Source: Crystallibacter degradans
GTDB taxonomy: Bacteria; Actinomycetota; Actinomycetes; Actinomycetales; Micrococcaceae
DNA length: 64,000 nt
Assembly: GCF_012952295.1 (NCBI RefSeq)
Contig: NZ_JABBCH010000007.1
Coordinates: 1 to 64,000 of the forward strand
Direction of reading: 5' to 3'
Under the pieces are notes generated by a model. That model searched no databases. It had not been told where the DNA came from and saw only the letters and a list, made by a program, of their open reading frames with translations. The position numbers were made by a program, and so were the translations under genes. Below are positions 40,391-49,074 of this stretch, in pieces (the stretch's first letter is position 1; every line of letters starts with the position of its first letter).

Positions 40391-42123
40391 AAAAGGTTCT
40401 GATTGCCAACCGCGGCGAGATCGCGGTGCGGGTTGCCCGCGCGTGCACCGATGCCGGGCTGGAGTCCGTGGCGGTGTACTCGGACCCGGATGCGGACGCG
40501 CTGCATGTGCGCCGGGCCGACGAGGCGTACTCGCTCGGCGGCCGCACCGGGGCCGAGACCTACCTGAACATTCCGAAGCTCATCGACGTCGCCCGCCGCT
40601 CCGGGGCCGACGCCGTGCACCCCGGCTACGGTTTCCTCTCCGAAAATGCCGAGTTCGCGCAGGCCGTCGGCGACGCGGGCCTGGCCTGGATCGGTCCGAC
40701 GCCGGAGGCCATCCGCGTGCTCGGCAACAAGGTCACGGCGCGCGAGATTGCCGTGCGTGCCGGTGCCCCGCTAGTGCCGGGCAGCGACGGGCCCGTTGCC
40801 AGCGCCGCGGAAGTGCTGGACTTTGCGGAGGAATACGGCCTGCCGGTGGCCATCAAAGCTGCCTTCGGCGGCGGCGGCCGCGGATTGAAGATCGCCCGCC
40901 GGATGGAGGACATCGAGGATGCGTTCGAATCCGCCGTCCGCGAGGCCACCGTCGCCTTCGGGCGCGGCGAATGCTTCGTCGAGCGGTTCCTGGACCGGCC
41001 CCGCCACGTCGAGGCGCAGGTGCTGGCCGACACGCACGGCAACGTCGTCGTCGTGGGCACCCGCGACTGCTCGCTGCAGCGGCGCAACCAGAAGCTGGTG
41101 GAGGAAGCCCCGGCACCGTTCCTGACCGATGGCCAGCGCCGGCAGATCCACGAGTCGGCCAAGGCGATCTGCCGCGAGGCCGGCTACCACGGCGCCGGAA
41201 CGGTCGAGTACCTGGTTGGCCAGGATGGCATCGTGTCCTTCCTCGAGGTCAACACCCGCCTGCAGGTGGAGCATCCGGTCACCGAGGAAACCACCGGCGT
41301 CGACCTGGTGCGCGAGCAGTTCCGCATCGCCGCGGGGGAGCCGCTGAGTCTCACCGAGGACCCGCAGCCCACCGGCCACGCCTTCGAATTCCGCCTCAAC
41401 GCCGAGGACCCCGCCCGCGGATTCCTGCCCGGGCCGGGCATGATCACCGCGTTCGAGCCACCCACCGGATCCGGCGTGCGCGTCGACTCGGGCGTGCGTT
41501 CCGGCTCGACCGTTCCGGGTGACTATGACTCGCTGATGGCCAAGCTGATTGTGCGCGGCGCCGACCGCGCCCAGGCTCTTCGCCGGGCCAAGGTGGCGCT
41601 GGACGAAATGGTGATTTCCGGCGTGCCCACGGTCCTGCCCTTCCACCGCGCGGTGGTCCGCGACGGCGACTTCACCAACAACGAGAAGTTCGGCGTCTAC
41701 ACCACCTGGATCGAAACCGAGTTCGCCGCGGTGCTGGCTGCCTCACCCGAAATCGCGGCGGCGGAGCAGGGCGGCGAGCGTGAAGAGTTGACCATCGACG
41801 TCGACGGCAAGGCCATGCGCATCGGCCTGCCCGCGCAACTGCTGCACTCGCTGCTGCACGGCGGCGGCTCCGCCACTCAAGCGCAACAGGACAACGACGA
41901 CGCCGTGGGCGCCGAGGTGCTCGTCGCCCCGATGGCCGGCAACCTGGTCAAGTGGTTGGCCGCCGACGGAGCCGAACTGGCCGCCGGGGATCCGGTCGCC
42001 GTGGTCGAGGCCATGAAAATGGAAACCACCATCTTCGCGCACCGTGCCGGTACATTGACGCGGGGCGGCCAGCAGCCGGGCACTCCCATCGCGCAGGGCG
42101 AGGAGCTGGCCCGCATTGGCTAG
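40387..42123 (+). CDS. biotin carboxylase with C-terminal biotin carrier domain
   Basis: This is a 578-residue protein. Residues 1-about 450 are a biotin carboxylase: [28 protein letters not shown], the ATP-grasp loop [30 protein letters not shown] and [15 protein letters not shown]. The last 70 residues are a biotinyl carrier domain with [10 protein letters not shown] carrying the biotinylated lysine. It charges biotin with CO2 using ATP and bicarbonate. The ATG overlaps the PxpB-PxpC stop as ATGA. No acyl-CoA carboxyltransferase is adjacent, so the AHS1-AHS2 fusion upstream is the likely acceptor partner, as in urea carboxylase. Confidence 0.93.
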   Translation: MKKVLIANRGEIAVRVARACTDAGLESVAVYSDPDADALHVRRADEAYSLGGRTGAETYLNIPKLIDVARRSGADAVHPGYGFLSENAEFAQAVGDAGLAWIGPTPEAIRVLGNKVTAREIAVRAGAPLVPGSDGPVASAAEVLDFAEEYGLPVAIKAAFGGGGRGLKIARRMEDIEDAFESAVREATVAFGRGECFVERFLDRPRHVEAQVLADTHGNVVVVGTRDCSLQRRNQKLVEEAPAPFLTDGQRRQIHESAKAICREAGYHGAGTVEYLVGQDGIVSFLEVNTRLQVEHPVTEETTGVDLVREQFRIAAGEPLSLTEDPQPTGHAFEFRLNAEDPARGFLPGPGMITAFEPPTGSGVRVDSGVRSGSTVPGDYDSLMAKLIVRGADRAQALRRAKVALDEMVISGVPTVLPFHRAVVRDGDFTNNEKFGVYTTWIETEFAAVLAASPEIAAAEQGGEREELTIDVDGKAMRIGLPAQLLHSLLHGGGSATQAQQDNDDAVGAEVLVAPMAGNLVKWLAADGAELAAGDPVAVVEAMKMETTIFAHRAGTLTRGGQQPGTPIAQGEELARIG

Positions 42124-42168
42124 GTCCCGCACTGCCGGACCAGGTTCATGCGCTCGCGGATAGGTCGG

Positions 42169-42174
42169 TAGATT
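42169..42174 (+). promoter_or_regulatory. -10 box, possible leaderless promoter for the GntR gene
   Basis: TAGATT ends 6 nt before the ATG at 42181, with no Shine-Dalgarno between. It could allow independent, leaderless expression of the regulator in addition to read-through from the operon. Confidence 0.45.
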
Positions 42175-42180
42175 GGTGGC

Positions 42181-42855
42181 ATGTCGTTGAACGCATCGCT
42201 GGCGGAAGAGTCCGCACGAGACCGGGCCGCCCACGCCCACACCGGGGCATGGCTGGCCGGGCTGCTGCGCGAGAGGATCGCCGAGGGACACCTGCTGCCT
42301 GGCTCGAAGCTGTCCGAACAGGCTCTGGCCGACGCCTTCGGGGTCTCCCGTAACACGCTGCGCGAAGCCTTCACCGTCCTGGCCGGCGAACAGGTCGTCA
42401 CCCGCATCCCCAACCGCGGCGTCCTGGTTGCCTCGCCGGGAGCCGAAGGTGTCCGGGAGATCTACCGCGTGCGGCGGATGGTGGAGCCCGCGGCCGTGCT
42501 TTGGGGACCCGAGCTCGACGTCGCCGCCCTGAAGGCGATCGTTGCCGATGCCCGTGCGGCGCTGGCCCGGGGATCGGTGCCAGAGATGGCCGATGCCAAC
42601 CAGCGCTTCCACGCCGAACTGGTCCGGGGAACCGGCAGCACGGACCTGCAGGAGTTGATGACCCGGGTGCTCGCCCGGATGCGCCTGGTCTTTCACTCGA
42701 TGCGCCATGCGCCCGACTTCCACAGCCACTACGTAGAGCTCAACGCCGGACTGGTGGACCTGCTGGCCGAAGGGCGCCGCGAGGAAGCCGCCGAGGCGCT
42801 GCGCGGCTACCTCGACCAGGCCGAAGCCGAACTGCTTGAGCACCTCGAAGCTTGA
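42181..42855 (+). CDS. GntR-family (FadR/FCD) transcriptional regulator
   Basis: This is a 224-residue regulator. The N-terminal winged helix is LLRERIAEGHLLPGSKLSEQALADAFGVSRNTLREAFTVLAGEQVV with the GntR PGSKLSE and VSRNTLREA signatures. The C-terminal FCD domain (YRVRRMVEPAAV, NQRFHAELVRGTGS, HSHYVELNAGLVDLLAEGRREEA) binds a carboxylate with a metal. It lies 57 nt after the biotin carboxylase gene, as the last gene of the PxpABC-type operon. It is the obvious candidate to bind the three ATTGTTGAACAAT sites at 37.73-37.79 kb and release them on a pathway metabolite. Confidence 0.95.
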   Translation: MSLNASLAEESARDRAAHAHTGAWLAGLLRERIAEGHLLPGSKLSEQALADAFGVSRNTLREAFTVLAGEQVVTRIPNRGVLVASPGAEGVREIYRVRRMVEPAAVLWGPELDVAALKAIVADARAALARGSVPEMADANQRFHAELVRGTGSTDLQELMTRVLARMRLVFHSMRHAPDFHSHYVELNAGLVDLLAEGRREEAAEALRGYLDQAEAELLEHLEA

Positions 42856-42880
42856 TATTCAGAAAACCCAGCGCAGCTGT

Positions 42881-43999
42881 CTAGAACACCCTGCGCAGCC
42901 AGGGGATTCTCAGGGCTGTGTAGGAGAGGATGAAGGCGCCGACGGTGGCCGCCGTGAACTTGAACGTCATGGTGGCCAGCGTAGGCTGCAGGTCTTCGCC
43001 CAGAACCTTGAAGGTTAGCCACGTCAGGATCAGGTAGTGGCTCAGGAAGACACCGAACGCCGCATTAAACATCGCCAGAATGAACCGCGCCAGCCGCGGG
43101 GCGGGCCGCCAGTCCTTGAGCAGGTGGAACACGGACGTGAAGATGCACAGCGCCGCCAGCGTCACGCCGAGCCCGATATAACTGGACGGCGTGATGACGT
43201 TCAGCACCGGCGTCGAATCCTGGTTGATCCAGTGCCAGATGTTGAAGATCGAAAGTACGACGGCGGCGCCTCCTAGCATCGCCGCGGTGCGTTTGCTGAT
43301 TCTCACCTGGGCGAGGACCCAGCCGGCCATGAAGTAGCCCAGGTAGGGGAACCACTGGGTGAGCATGTTCCAGGGGTACTGCCATCCGAGTCCGGCCTGG
43401 ATGCTGGCGGCTTGGGCCATGAAGAGAAGCAGAATCACACCCAGCACAACCGCCGTCGTTATTTTGGCGGTTCGCAGGCTGATGCTGTGGAGGTAGCGGG
43501 CCAGGGGAGGGGCCGCGAGGTACAGGCCGAGGATCAGCCACAGGAAATACAGGTGCGGATAGACCGAGGTGTTGAAGACGTCGGCGAGGGTTTCGGCCGG
43601 GTTTAACTCGCGTCCGAGGATTATCCAGTTGCCCACGAAGATGTAGGCCAGGTGCCAGAAGATCAGCGCGGGCACGAGCCGGAGGGCGCGCTTGCGGTAG
43701 AAGTCGCCGGCGCCGGTCGTGTGGGCGCGCGGAGCCAGGGTGAGTGTGCCGGAGATGATCACGAAGACCGGGACCACCCAGATGAACGCGATGTCGATAA
43801 CCGCCGCCGGGATCCAGTCCCGCTGGTTGCGGGCGCTATCGTCCCCGGCCAGTTCGCCGAAGGAATGAATGGCGACGACGCCAACAATGCTGACGATGCG
43901 CAAAAGATCTAGTGCGTAATTGCGCGCCCTGGTGGGCGTCGCTGCCGGGGCCGGCTCCGTGGATTCCGGCTGGCCGACAGGCTGGACGGGTTCGGCCAT
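42881..43999 (-). CDS. acyltransferase-3 family membrane protein
   Basis: This is a 372-residue integral membrane protein with about ten helices, from the ATG at 43997-43999 (the frame is open further upstream, but that part overlaps the divergent DUF427 gene). It opens RARNYALDLLRIVSIVGVVAIHS, with the catalytic-type histidine of acyltransferase-3 proteins, and has FFWLILGLYLAAP-like and MFNAAFGVFLSHYLILTWL segments. These enzymes acylate surface polysaccharides or membrane-linked sugars. Its neighbours give no specific substrate. It is convergent with the GntR gene and divergent from the DUF427 gene. Confidence 0.88.
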   Translation of the reverse strand: MAEPVQPVGQPESTEPAPAATPTRARNYALDLLRIVSIVGVVAIHSFGELAGDDSARNQRDWIPAAVIDIAFIWVVPVFVIISGTLTLAPRAHTTGAGDFYRKRALRLVPALIFWHLAYIFVGNWIILGRELNPAETLADVFNTSVYPHLYFLWLILGLYLAAPPLARYLHSISLRTAKITTAVVLGVILLLFMAQAASIQAGLGWQYPWNMLTQWFPYLGYFMAGWVLAQVRISKRTAAMLGGAAVVLSIFNIWHWINQDSTPVLNVITPSSYIGLGVTLAALCIFTSVFHLLKDWRPAPRLARFILAMFNAAFGVFLSHYLILTWLTFKVLGEDLQPTLATMTFKFTAATVGAFILSYTALRIPWLRRVF

Positions 44000-44037
44000 A
44001 GGCCCCAATCTACCAAGACCGGTGTGGCGCTCAGCAG

Positions 44038-44043
44038 TAAAAT
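44038..44043 (+). promoter_or_regulatory. -10 box of a probable leaderless promoter (DUF427 gene)
   Basis: TAAAAT ends 5 nt before the ATG at 44049 and no Shine-Dalgarno lies between, so transcription probably starts at the A of the start codon. Confidence 0.55.
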
Positions 44044-44048
44044 GCAGC

Positions 44049-44801
44049 ATGGACATACCAGAGCCTTTTGTAGAGCCAACCCAGCGCCGGATCCGGGTCC
44101 GGCTGGGCAATGAACTGGTCGCGGAAAGCACCCGCGCGCAGTTGTTGGTGCAGTACGGGCCGGGCGCACTGCCTACCTACTACTTGCCCCGGGAAGACGT
44201 TGTTCCGGGCGCGCTGATCGACGAAGTGCCCGGAACCGGTGCTGGAGCCGGCGCCGGAAGCCGCTGGACCGTTCAGGCCGGGCGGAAGCGAGCAGAGAGG
44301 GCCGCCTGGTCCAACGGGGAACCGACCGGGGAGTTCGCCGCTCTGGCTGACCACGTTACTTTTTCCTGGCGACAGCTGGATTGGTACGAGGAGGACGAGC
44401 AGGTTTTCGTGCATGCACGCGATCCGTATAAGCGGGTGGACACCTTGCACAGTTCGCGGCGCGTGCAGGTTTTCATCGGCGGCGAAGAGATTGCTAACAG
44501 CATCCGGCCGCTGCTGCTGTTCGAGACGCATCTGCCCACGCGCTACTATGTGCCGTTCGAGGATGTGCGTACCGAGCTGCTGGAGCCGAGCACCAAGACC
44601 ACCACCTGCCCGTACAAGGGCCGCGCCCGCTACTGGTCGGTCCGAGCGGGTGGTCAGCTTGAGCGGGACATTGTGTGGAGCTACGCCGAACCAATCCGCG
44701 AGAATCCGAAGATCCGAGGGCTGCTCAGTTTTTACAATGAGCGGGTGGATCTGGTGGTCGACGGCGAACGGCTCGAGCGTCCCGTTACGCCGTTTTCGTG
44801 A
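44049..44801 (+). CDS. DUF427 tandem-domain protein
   Basis: This is a 250-residue protein with two copies of the DUF427 beta fold. The first (RRIRVRLGNELVAESTRAQLLVQYGPGALPTYYLPREDV) continues less conserved to about residue 125. The second is complete (VQVFIGGEEIANSIRPLLLFETHLPTRYYVPFEDV, then TTTCPYKGRARYWSVRAGG and WSYAEPI). Family proteins are small, cytosolic and of unknown function; the TxCPYKG motif may bind a ligand. The start is the ATG next to TAAAAT. It is monocistronic and converges on ino1 through a shared terminator. Confidence 0.88.
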   Translation: MDIPEPFVEPTQRRIRVRLGNELVAESTRAQLLVQYGPGALPTYYLPREDVVPGALIDEVPGTGAGAGAGSRWTVQAGRKRAERAAWSNGEPTGEFAALADHVTFSWRQLDWYEEDEQVFVHARDPYKRVDTLHSSRRVQVFIGGEEIANSIRPLLLFETHLPTRYYVPFEDVRTELLEPSTKTTTCPYKGRARYWSVRAGGQLERDIVWSYAEPIRENPKIRGLLSFYNERVDLVVDGERLERPVTPFS

Positions 44802-44900
44802 CCTCGCGGTAGGCAGCAAAGCACGGAGGCTGGCAGGGAGGCAGTAAGCGGGTGGGCACAGACAAGCGGGTAATCCGGCAAGTAAGGGCAGGAAACGGCG

Positions 44901-44935
44901 AAGGCCCGGACCGCCGTGGCGGGTCCGGACCTTCG
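44901..44935. terminator. bidirectional hairpin between DUF427 and ino1
   Basis: GAAGG-C-CCGGACC (44901-44913) pairs with GGTCCGG-A-CCTTC (44923-44935), one C/A mismatch, 9-nt loop. It lies between two convergent genes and can serve both. Confidence 0.75.
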
Positions 44936-44994
44936 AAATGCCCTTAGGGCTGGAAGCGAGGGGCTGAAAGTACCCTCAGATACGAGGTGCCTGG

Positions 44995-46080
44995 TTAGCG
45001 TTCGATGTCGCCGCGGATGAAGGCTTCGACCTTGTCGCGGGCGATGTCGTCGTTGTACTGCTCGGGCGGGGACTTCATGAAGTAGCTCGACGCCGACAGG
45101 ATCGGCCCGCCCACCCCACGGTCCAGGGCGATCTTCGCCGCGCGCACGGCGTCGATGATCACGCCGGCGGAGTTCGGCGAGTCCCAGACCTCGAGCTTGT
45201 ATTCCAGCGACACCGGGGCGTCGCCGAAGTTGCGTCCCTCCAGCCGGACGAAAGCCCACTTGCGGTCATCAAGCCACGCCACGTAGTCGGACGGGCCGAT
45301 GTGCACATCGTCCGCGCGCAGCTCGGCCTCGACGTTGGAGGTCACGGCCTGGGTCTTGGAGATCTTCTTCGACTCCAGCCGGTCCCGCTCGAGCATGTTC
45401 TTGAAGTCCATGTTGCCGCCGACGTTCAGCTGGTACGTTCTATCCAAAGTCACGCCGCGGTCTTCGAACAGCTTCGCCATCACCCGGTGCGTGATGGTCG
45501 CGCCGATCTGGCTCTTGATGTCATCGCCGACAATCGGGACACCGGCGGCGGTGAACTTATCCGCCCACTCCTTGGTGCCCGCAATGAACACCGGCAGCGC
45601 GTTGACGAAGCCCACGCCGGCGTCGATCGCGCACTGGGCGTAGAACTTCGCCGCGGCCTCGGAACCGACCGGCAGGTAGCAGACCATCACGTCGACCTTG
45701 GCCGCGCGCAGCTCCGCCACAATGTCCACGGGCTCGTCCGGGGCCTCGACGATGGTTTCGCGGTAGTACTTGCCCAGGCCGTCCAGGGTGTGGCCGCGCT
45801 GCACCGTCACGCCCGTGGCCGGGACATCGGCGATCTTGATCGTGTTGTTCTCGCTCGCACCGATGGCGTCCGCCAGGTCCAGCCCGACCTTCTTGCTGTC
45901 CACATCAAACGCGGCAACGAACTCGACGTCGTTCACGTGGTACTTGCCGAACTGCACATGCATCAGGCCGGGAATGGTCGAATCCGGATCCGCGTCCCGG
46001 TAGTACTGGACGCCCTGCACCAGCGAGGCCGCACAGTTACCAACGCCAACGATCGCGACCCTGATGGGGTTCTCTGCCAC
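44995..46080 (-). CDS. ino1: inositol-3-phosphate synthase
   Basis: This is a 361-residue actinobacterial-type enzyme that cyclises glucose 6-phosphate to inositol 3-phosphate, feeding phosphatidylinositol and mycothiol synthesis. It shows [19 protein letters not shown] (NAD site), [38 protein letters not shown], the [15 protein letters not shown] block and [17 protein letters not shown]. The GTG start is preceded by AAGGAG. Length and motifs are normal for Actinobacteria. It appears monocistronic, with a 200-bp upstream region ahead of the tandem repeat of the next gene. Confidence 0.97.
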   Translation of the reverse strand: MAENPIRVAIVGVGNCAASLVQGVQYYRDADPDSTIPGLMHVQFGKYHVNDVEFVAAFDVDSKKVGLDLADAIGASENNTIKIADVPATGVTVQRGHTLDGLGKYYRETIVEAPDEPVDIVAELRAAKVDVMVCYLPVGSEAAAKFYAQCAIDAGVGFVNALPVFIAGTKEWADKFTAAGVPIVGDDIKSQIGATITHRVMAKLFEDRGVTLDRTYQLNVGGNMDFKNMLERDRLESKKISKTQAVTSNVEAELRADDVHIGPSDYVAWLDDRKWAFVRLEGRNFGDAPVSLEYKLEVWDSPNSAGVIIDAVRAAKIALDRGVGGPILSASSYFMKSPPEQYNDDIARDKVEAFIRGDIER

Positions 46081-46229
46081 GGTTCTCCTTCAAAAAATAC
46101 AAATCTGTTAGCCGCCACGCCGAGGGCGGGCAACTTGCCTATTCTACTTTGTTACTCAACCATCGGCCGCGACGTAACATTCCTGTGACGGGCAGCGAGT
46201 TTTAGGCCGGTGGGTGAGCGGCCCGATTC

Positions 46230-46295
46230 GGGATCAGCTGGGGCGGGATCAGCCGCCCCGGATCAGCCGCCCCGGGTCGGCCGGCGCGGGATCAG
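46230..46295 (+). repeat. short tandem repeat, 14-15 bp period
   Basis: Units begin at 46230, 46245, 46260, 46274 and 46288, based on GGGATCAGCCGCCCC with decay in the first, fourth and fifth. It lies immediately beyond the 3' end of the DUF6766 gene. Confidence 0.65.
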
Positions 46296-46969
46296 TTGCT
46301 CGCGCCGGTGGAATCATGCGGCATGCCCACCGCCTTGGACTCCGGCGAGGCGCGCTGGCGCAGGTAGACCGCGAGGATCACCATGGACCATACCGCGAGA
46401 AATTCGGATTGCCAGTTCTGCAGGGTGCGGTTCCAGAATTCGGGCGAGCCCAAATACTCCGTCCACGTGCCCGGGTCCTGGAGATTGGCCAGCTGGCTCT
46501 CGGCGAAGGCGCTGAACCCGGCAACGGACTGGACCAGCCAGGAAGCAACGAAGATCGCGCCCATCACCAGCCCCAGCGAGTTGGCGAACACCGCGGTCCG
46601 CCAGCCTCCCGCCTTGGCCCACTTGGGCGAATCCGGCTTGGCGAACTGGCCCACCAGTTGCTCCTTGTCCGACTGCTGCCCGCGCTTTTCAATCTCCTTG
46701 GATTCCGGCGAGCCCTTCTGCACCAGCCAGACTGCCAGCACAATAAGCAGCGTGAATTGCAAGTACTCGGACTGCCAGTTCTCCGCGACGTCAACCACAA
46801 AACTGGAGGACGTGACGTACTGCAGGAGACCGATCTCGTCCAGCTTCGAGGCCACCTGCTGCTCGTTGTAGTAGGCCAGTCCGGAGAATGCCTGCCCCAC
46901 GAGAGAAAACAGGAACAGCAGGCCGAAGCCGATGCTCAGTCCATTGGTGATGAAGGGGTTGTGCTTCAT
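46292..46969 (-). CDS. DUF6766-type membrane protein
   Basis: This is a 225-residue protein with about four transmembrane helices in two similar halves: each has NWQSE(Y/F)L followed by a helix ending in QKGSPESK or QRASPESK. The first half begins NGLSIGFGLLFLFSLVGQAFSGLAYYNEQ. It starts at the ATG of 46969, which overlaps the stop of a 27-residue peptide gene as ATGA. I recall this as DUF6766, a family of unknown function common in Actinobacteria and Rhizobia. It is the third gene of an operon with a lipoprotein and a mini-membrane peptide, suggesting an envelope complex. Confidence 0.8.
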   Translation of the reverse strand: MKHNPFITNGLSIGFGLLFLFSLVGQAFSGLAYYNEQQVASKLDEIGLLQYVTSSSFVVDVAENWQSEYLQFTLLIVLAVWLVQKGSPESKEIEKRGQQSDKEQLVGQFAKPDSPKWAKAGGWRTAVFANSLGLVMGAIFVASWLVQSVAGFSAFAESQLANLQDPGTWTEYLGSPEFWNRTLQNWQSEFLAVWSMVILAVYLRQRASPESKAVGMPHDSTGASN

Positions 46970-47049
46970 CGGGCCATCACGCCGATCACGAACATGTACA
47001 GCAGGCCCGCGGCGATGACGCCCAGGCAGAGCCAGAATGCCCAACGCAT
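46966..47049 (-). CDS. 27-residue single-helix membrane peptide
   Basis: A 28-codon gene (start ATG 47047-47049, stop 46966-46968) encodes MRWAFWLCLG, then a hydrophobic stretch ending VIGVMAR. It has one predicted transmembrane helix. It begins 1 nt after the lipoprotein stop and its TGA overlaps the ATG of the DUF6766 gene. This tight packing argues that it is translated. Its function may be as a small subunit of the neighbouring membrane protein; this is inference. Confidence 0.65.
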   Translation of the reverse strand: MRWAFWLCLGVIAAGLLYMFVIGVMAR

Positions 47050-47050
47050 G

Positions 47051-47476
47051 TCAGTTCCCCTCCACTTCGCAGTCGTACGGCCGTTCGCCTTGCCGCGTGC
47101 AGCCGGCCGCGGTGACTTTCCAGGTGTCGCCGGAGCGGGTCAGGAAAACCGTGTCCTGGTCCATCAGCACTTGTGCATTGGTACCGTAGGCCTTGCTCTC
47201 GGTCACCTCAGACGCGCCGGGGATGACCAGCTGCAGCAGTTCGTCCGCGCACGCCCCGGCGGCGCCGTCTTCCAGATCCTCCACGGCGGACGGGGCGAGG
47301 AGGTTGCAGGCCGTTGCGCCATCACCGGTGGCAACGGCCGAATGGAACTCCTGCGCCGTCGTCGTTGCCTCTTCAGTGCCCGGGTTCAGGCTCGTGCAGC
47401 CGGTCAGGGCCAATATTCCAAGAACGACGGCGGCACTCACCACGGGTGCGCGGGTGCAGGATCTGCGCCTCACCAT
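47051..47476 (-). CDS. small secreted lipoprotein
   Basis: This is a 141-residue protein with a signal peptide (basic MVRRRSCTRAP, hydrophobic VVSAAVVLGILA) and the lipobox LTGC near residue 27, so it should be lipid-anchored on the outer face of the membrane. The mature part begins with a linker (SLNPGTEEATTTAQEF) and has a NTF2-like, DUF4878-type pattern of about 100 residues with two cysteine pairs. Function unknown. It is first in a three-gene operon with the mini-peptide and the DUF6766 protein. Confidence 0.82.
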   Translation of the reverse strand: MVRRRSCTRAPVVSAAVVLGILALTGCTSLNPGTEEATTTAQEFHSAVATGDGATACNLLAPSAVEDLEDGAAGACADELLQLVIPGASEVTESKAYGTNAQVLMDQDTVFLTRSGDTWKVTAAGCTRQGERPYDCEVEGN

Positions 47477-47519
47477 CTCCTAAGCCTCCTTATGGTTTCT
47501 GAGCTCACCGTACCAAGCC

Positions 47520-47912
47520 TTAGGACTTGCGGGGCAAAGCGGTCCTCGCCTCCGGATGGTTAGTGTCTTCGGCGGACCGTTTCTGCCAAGGCCAACGCCC
47601 CGTGATCTCCAGCTCCAGGGAGAAACTGAGGAAGGTCCGGATCAGGACAATGATGGCGAGCACTCCTACGGATTGAAAGGTAGGGCTGACGGCTACGGTG
47701 CGGATGATGTCTGCAGCTACCAGCAGTTCGAGACCAAGCAGAATAGAGCGTCCCAGTCGGCGCCGGTAGGTTTCATAGACTGTGTGCCGTTCGCCGCGGA
47801 GCCAGTTCGCCGCTGCCAGCGCCGTGGAAACCACCGCTCCCAGAACGATGGCGACTACACCCGCGGCGTCCACCGCCTTTCCCACGGTCTCCATAATCTG
47901 CTGGAACTCCAT
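47520..47912 (-). CDS. DUF1622 membrane protein
   Basis: This is a 130-residue protein with three predicted helices (VVAIVLGAVVSTALAAANWL, SILLGLELLVAADIIRTVAV, VGVLAIIVLIRTFLSFSLELE). The YETYRRRLGRSILLGLELLVAADII block is the DUF1622 signature. Function of the family is unknown. AAGGAGG lies 5 nt before the ATG. It begins 14 nt after the topoisomerase IB gene ends, on the same strand, so the two are cotranscribed. Confidence 0.9.
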   Translation of the reverse strand: MEFQQIMETVGKAVDAAGVVAIVLGAVVSTALAAANWLRGERHTVYETYRRRLGRSILLGLELLVAADIIRTVAVSPTFQSVGVLAIIVLIRTFLSFSLELEITGRWPWQKRSAEDTNHPEARTALPRKS

Positions 47913-47925
47913 GCTTCCTCCTTCG

Positions 47926-48930
47926 TCAGGTCACCAGCTCACGCAGGGACCGTTCGGCGGCGCGGTAGGTGTTGGCGTCGATCGTTTCGCCGTTCATGAA
48001 CCGGTCGATGACACGCGGGTCCACGTAGGACTTGCGGGCGATGGTGGCGGTGTTGCCCAGGTGTTCGGCGACCTCGCGCATGGCAGCGGCCACGGCTTTC
48101 TTCCGGGCGGTGGGGCTGCTGCGCTCCGGCGCGTGGGCCGCCAGGGCGATGGCGGCAGCCACGGTGCCCTGCCAGGTCCTGAAGTCCTTGGCGGTGAAGT
48201 CCTCCCCGCATTGTTCGCGGATGAAGTCGTTCAGGCCCGCGCTGCTGATGGGCGTGAATTCGCCGTCGTCGTTGAGATAGCCCAGAACCTGCTCGTCCGG
48301 TCCGCGGTTCTTGAGCAGAGGTTTCAGGGCCTCGGCCAGGTCCGGATCCTCGATGCTGCCCGTCCACTGCTGGCCGCTCTTGGCGGGAAAATCCAGTTCG
48401 ACGACGGATCCGCGGACCCGCATATGCCGGATCTGGATAGTAGTCACGCCGAAGGAGCCGTTGGTCTGCGCATATTCCTCGTTGCCGATCCGCAGCCCCG
48501 CTTCCTCGATCAGGCGGAAGGCTGCAGCGTAGGCACGCTGTTCGGAGGGTCCTTCCGAGCGCAGAATGCGGGTGATGGCGGGGCGCGCTTTGGGCAGGGT
48601 TTCGCCGAAGTCCAGGGCTCGGTCGAACTTCTCGCGGTCCTTCAGCTCCCGCCAGCGGGGGTGGTAGATGTATTGCCTCCGGCCGGCGTCGTCAATTCCT
48701 GTTGCCTGGATGTGGCCGTTGGCGACAGGGCTGATCCAGACGTCGCGCCAAGCGGGCGGGATGGCCAGCTGGTTGATCCGCTCCACCGTTTCCGCGTCAG
48801 TGATCTTGCTGCCGTCCGCCGTCCGGTAACTGAAGCCTTTGCCGTGGCGGCGGCGGCTGATCCCCGGGCCGTTGCAGTTGATGCGCCGCAGCCGGGGTTT
48901 GCGGGCAGGCTTCTGCTGCTGAAGCGTCAC
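47926..48930 (-). CDS. DNA topoisomerase IB (poxvirus/bacterial type)
   Basis: This is a 334-residue enzyme that relaxes supercoils through a 3'-phosphotyrosine bond. The N-terminal region GPGISRRRHGKGFSYRTADG and RINQLAIPPAWRDVWISP is typical. In the catalytic domain EDFTAKDFRTWQGTVAAA holds active-site residues and RKSYVDPRVI the nucleophilic tyrosine. I chose the GTG at 48930 because AAAGGAG lies 5 nt upstream; a GTG at 48954 is less supported. It is cotranscribed with DUF1622 and divergent from the large catalase, suggesting a stress-related pair. Confidence 0.95.
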   Translation of the reverse strand: MTLQQQKPARKPRLRRINCNGPGISRRRHGKGFSYRTADGSKITDAETVERINQLAIPPAWRDVWISPVANGHIQATGIDDAGRRQYIYHPRWRELKDREKFDRALDFGETLPKARPAITRILRSEGPSEQRAYAAAFRLIEEAGLRIGNEEYAQTNGSFGVTTIQIRHMRVRGSVVELDFPAKSGQQWTGSIEDPDLAEALKPLLKNRGPDEQVLGYLNDDGEFTPISSAGLNDFIREQCGEDFTAKDFRTWQGTVAAAIALAAHAPERSSPTARKKAVAAAMREVAEHLGNTATIARKSYVDPRVIDRFMNGETIDANTYRAAERSLRELVT

Positions 48931-49074
48931 TGCGGCTCCTTTCTGATTTGGCACTATGTGCGGCCTGAAGCCGCTTCTCCACCATATTATTCAGCTTGCT
49001 TACTATTTTTAGTAGGGTGGGCCAAAGAGCCCTGAAACAGCAGGGCTGCAACTTCAACGAATTGGAGTACCAGC

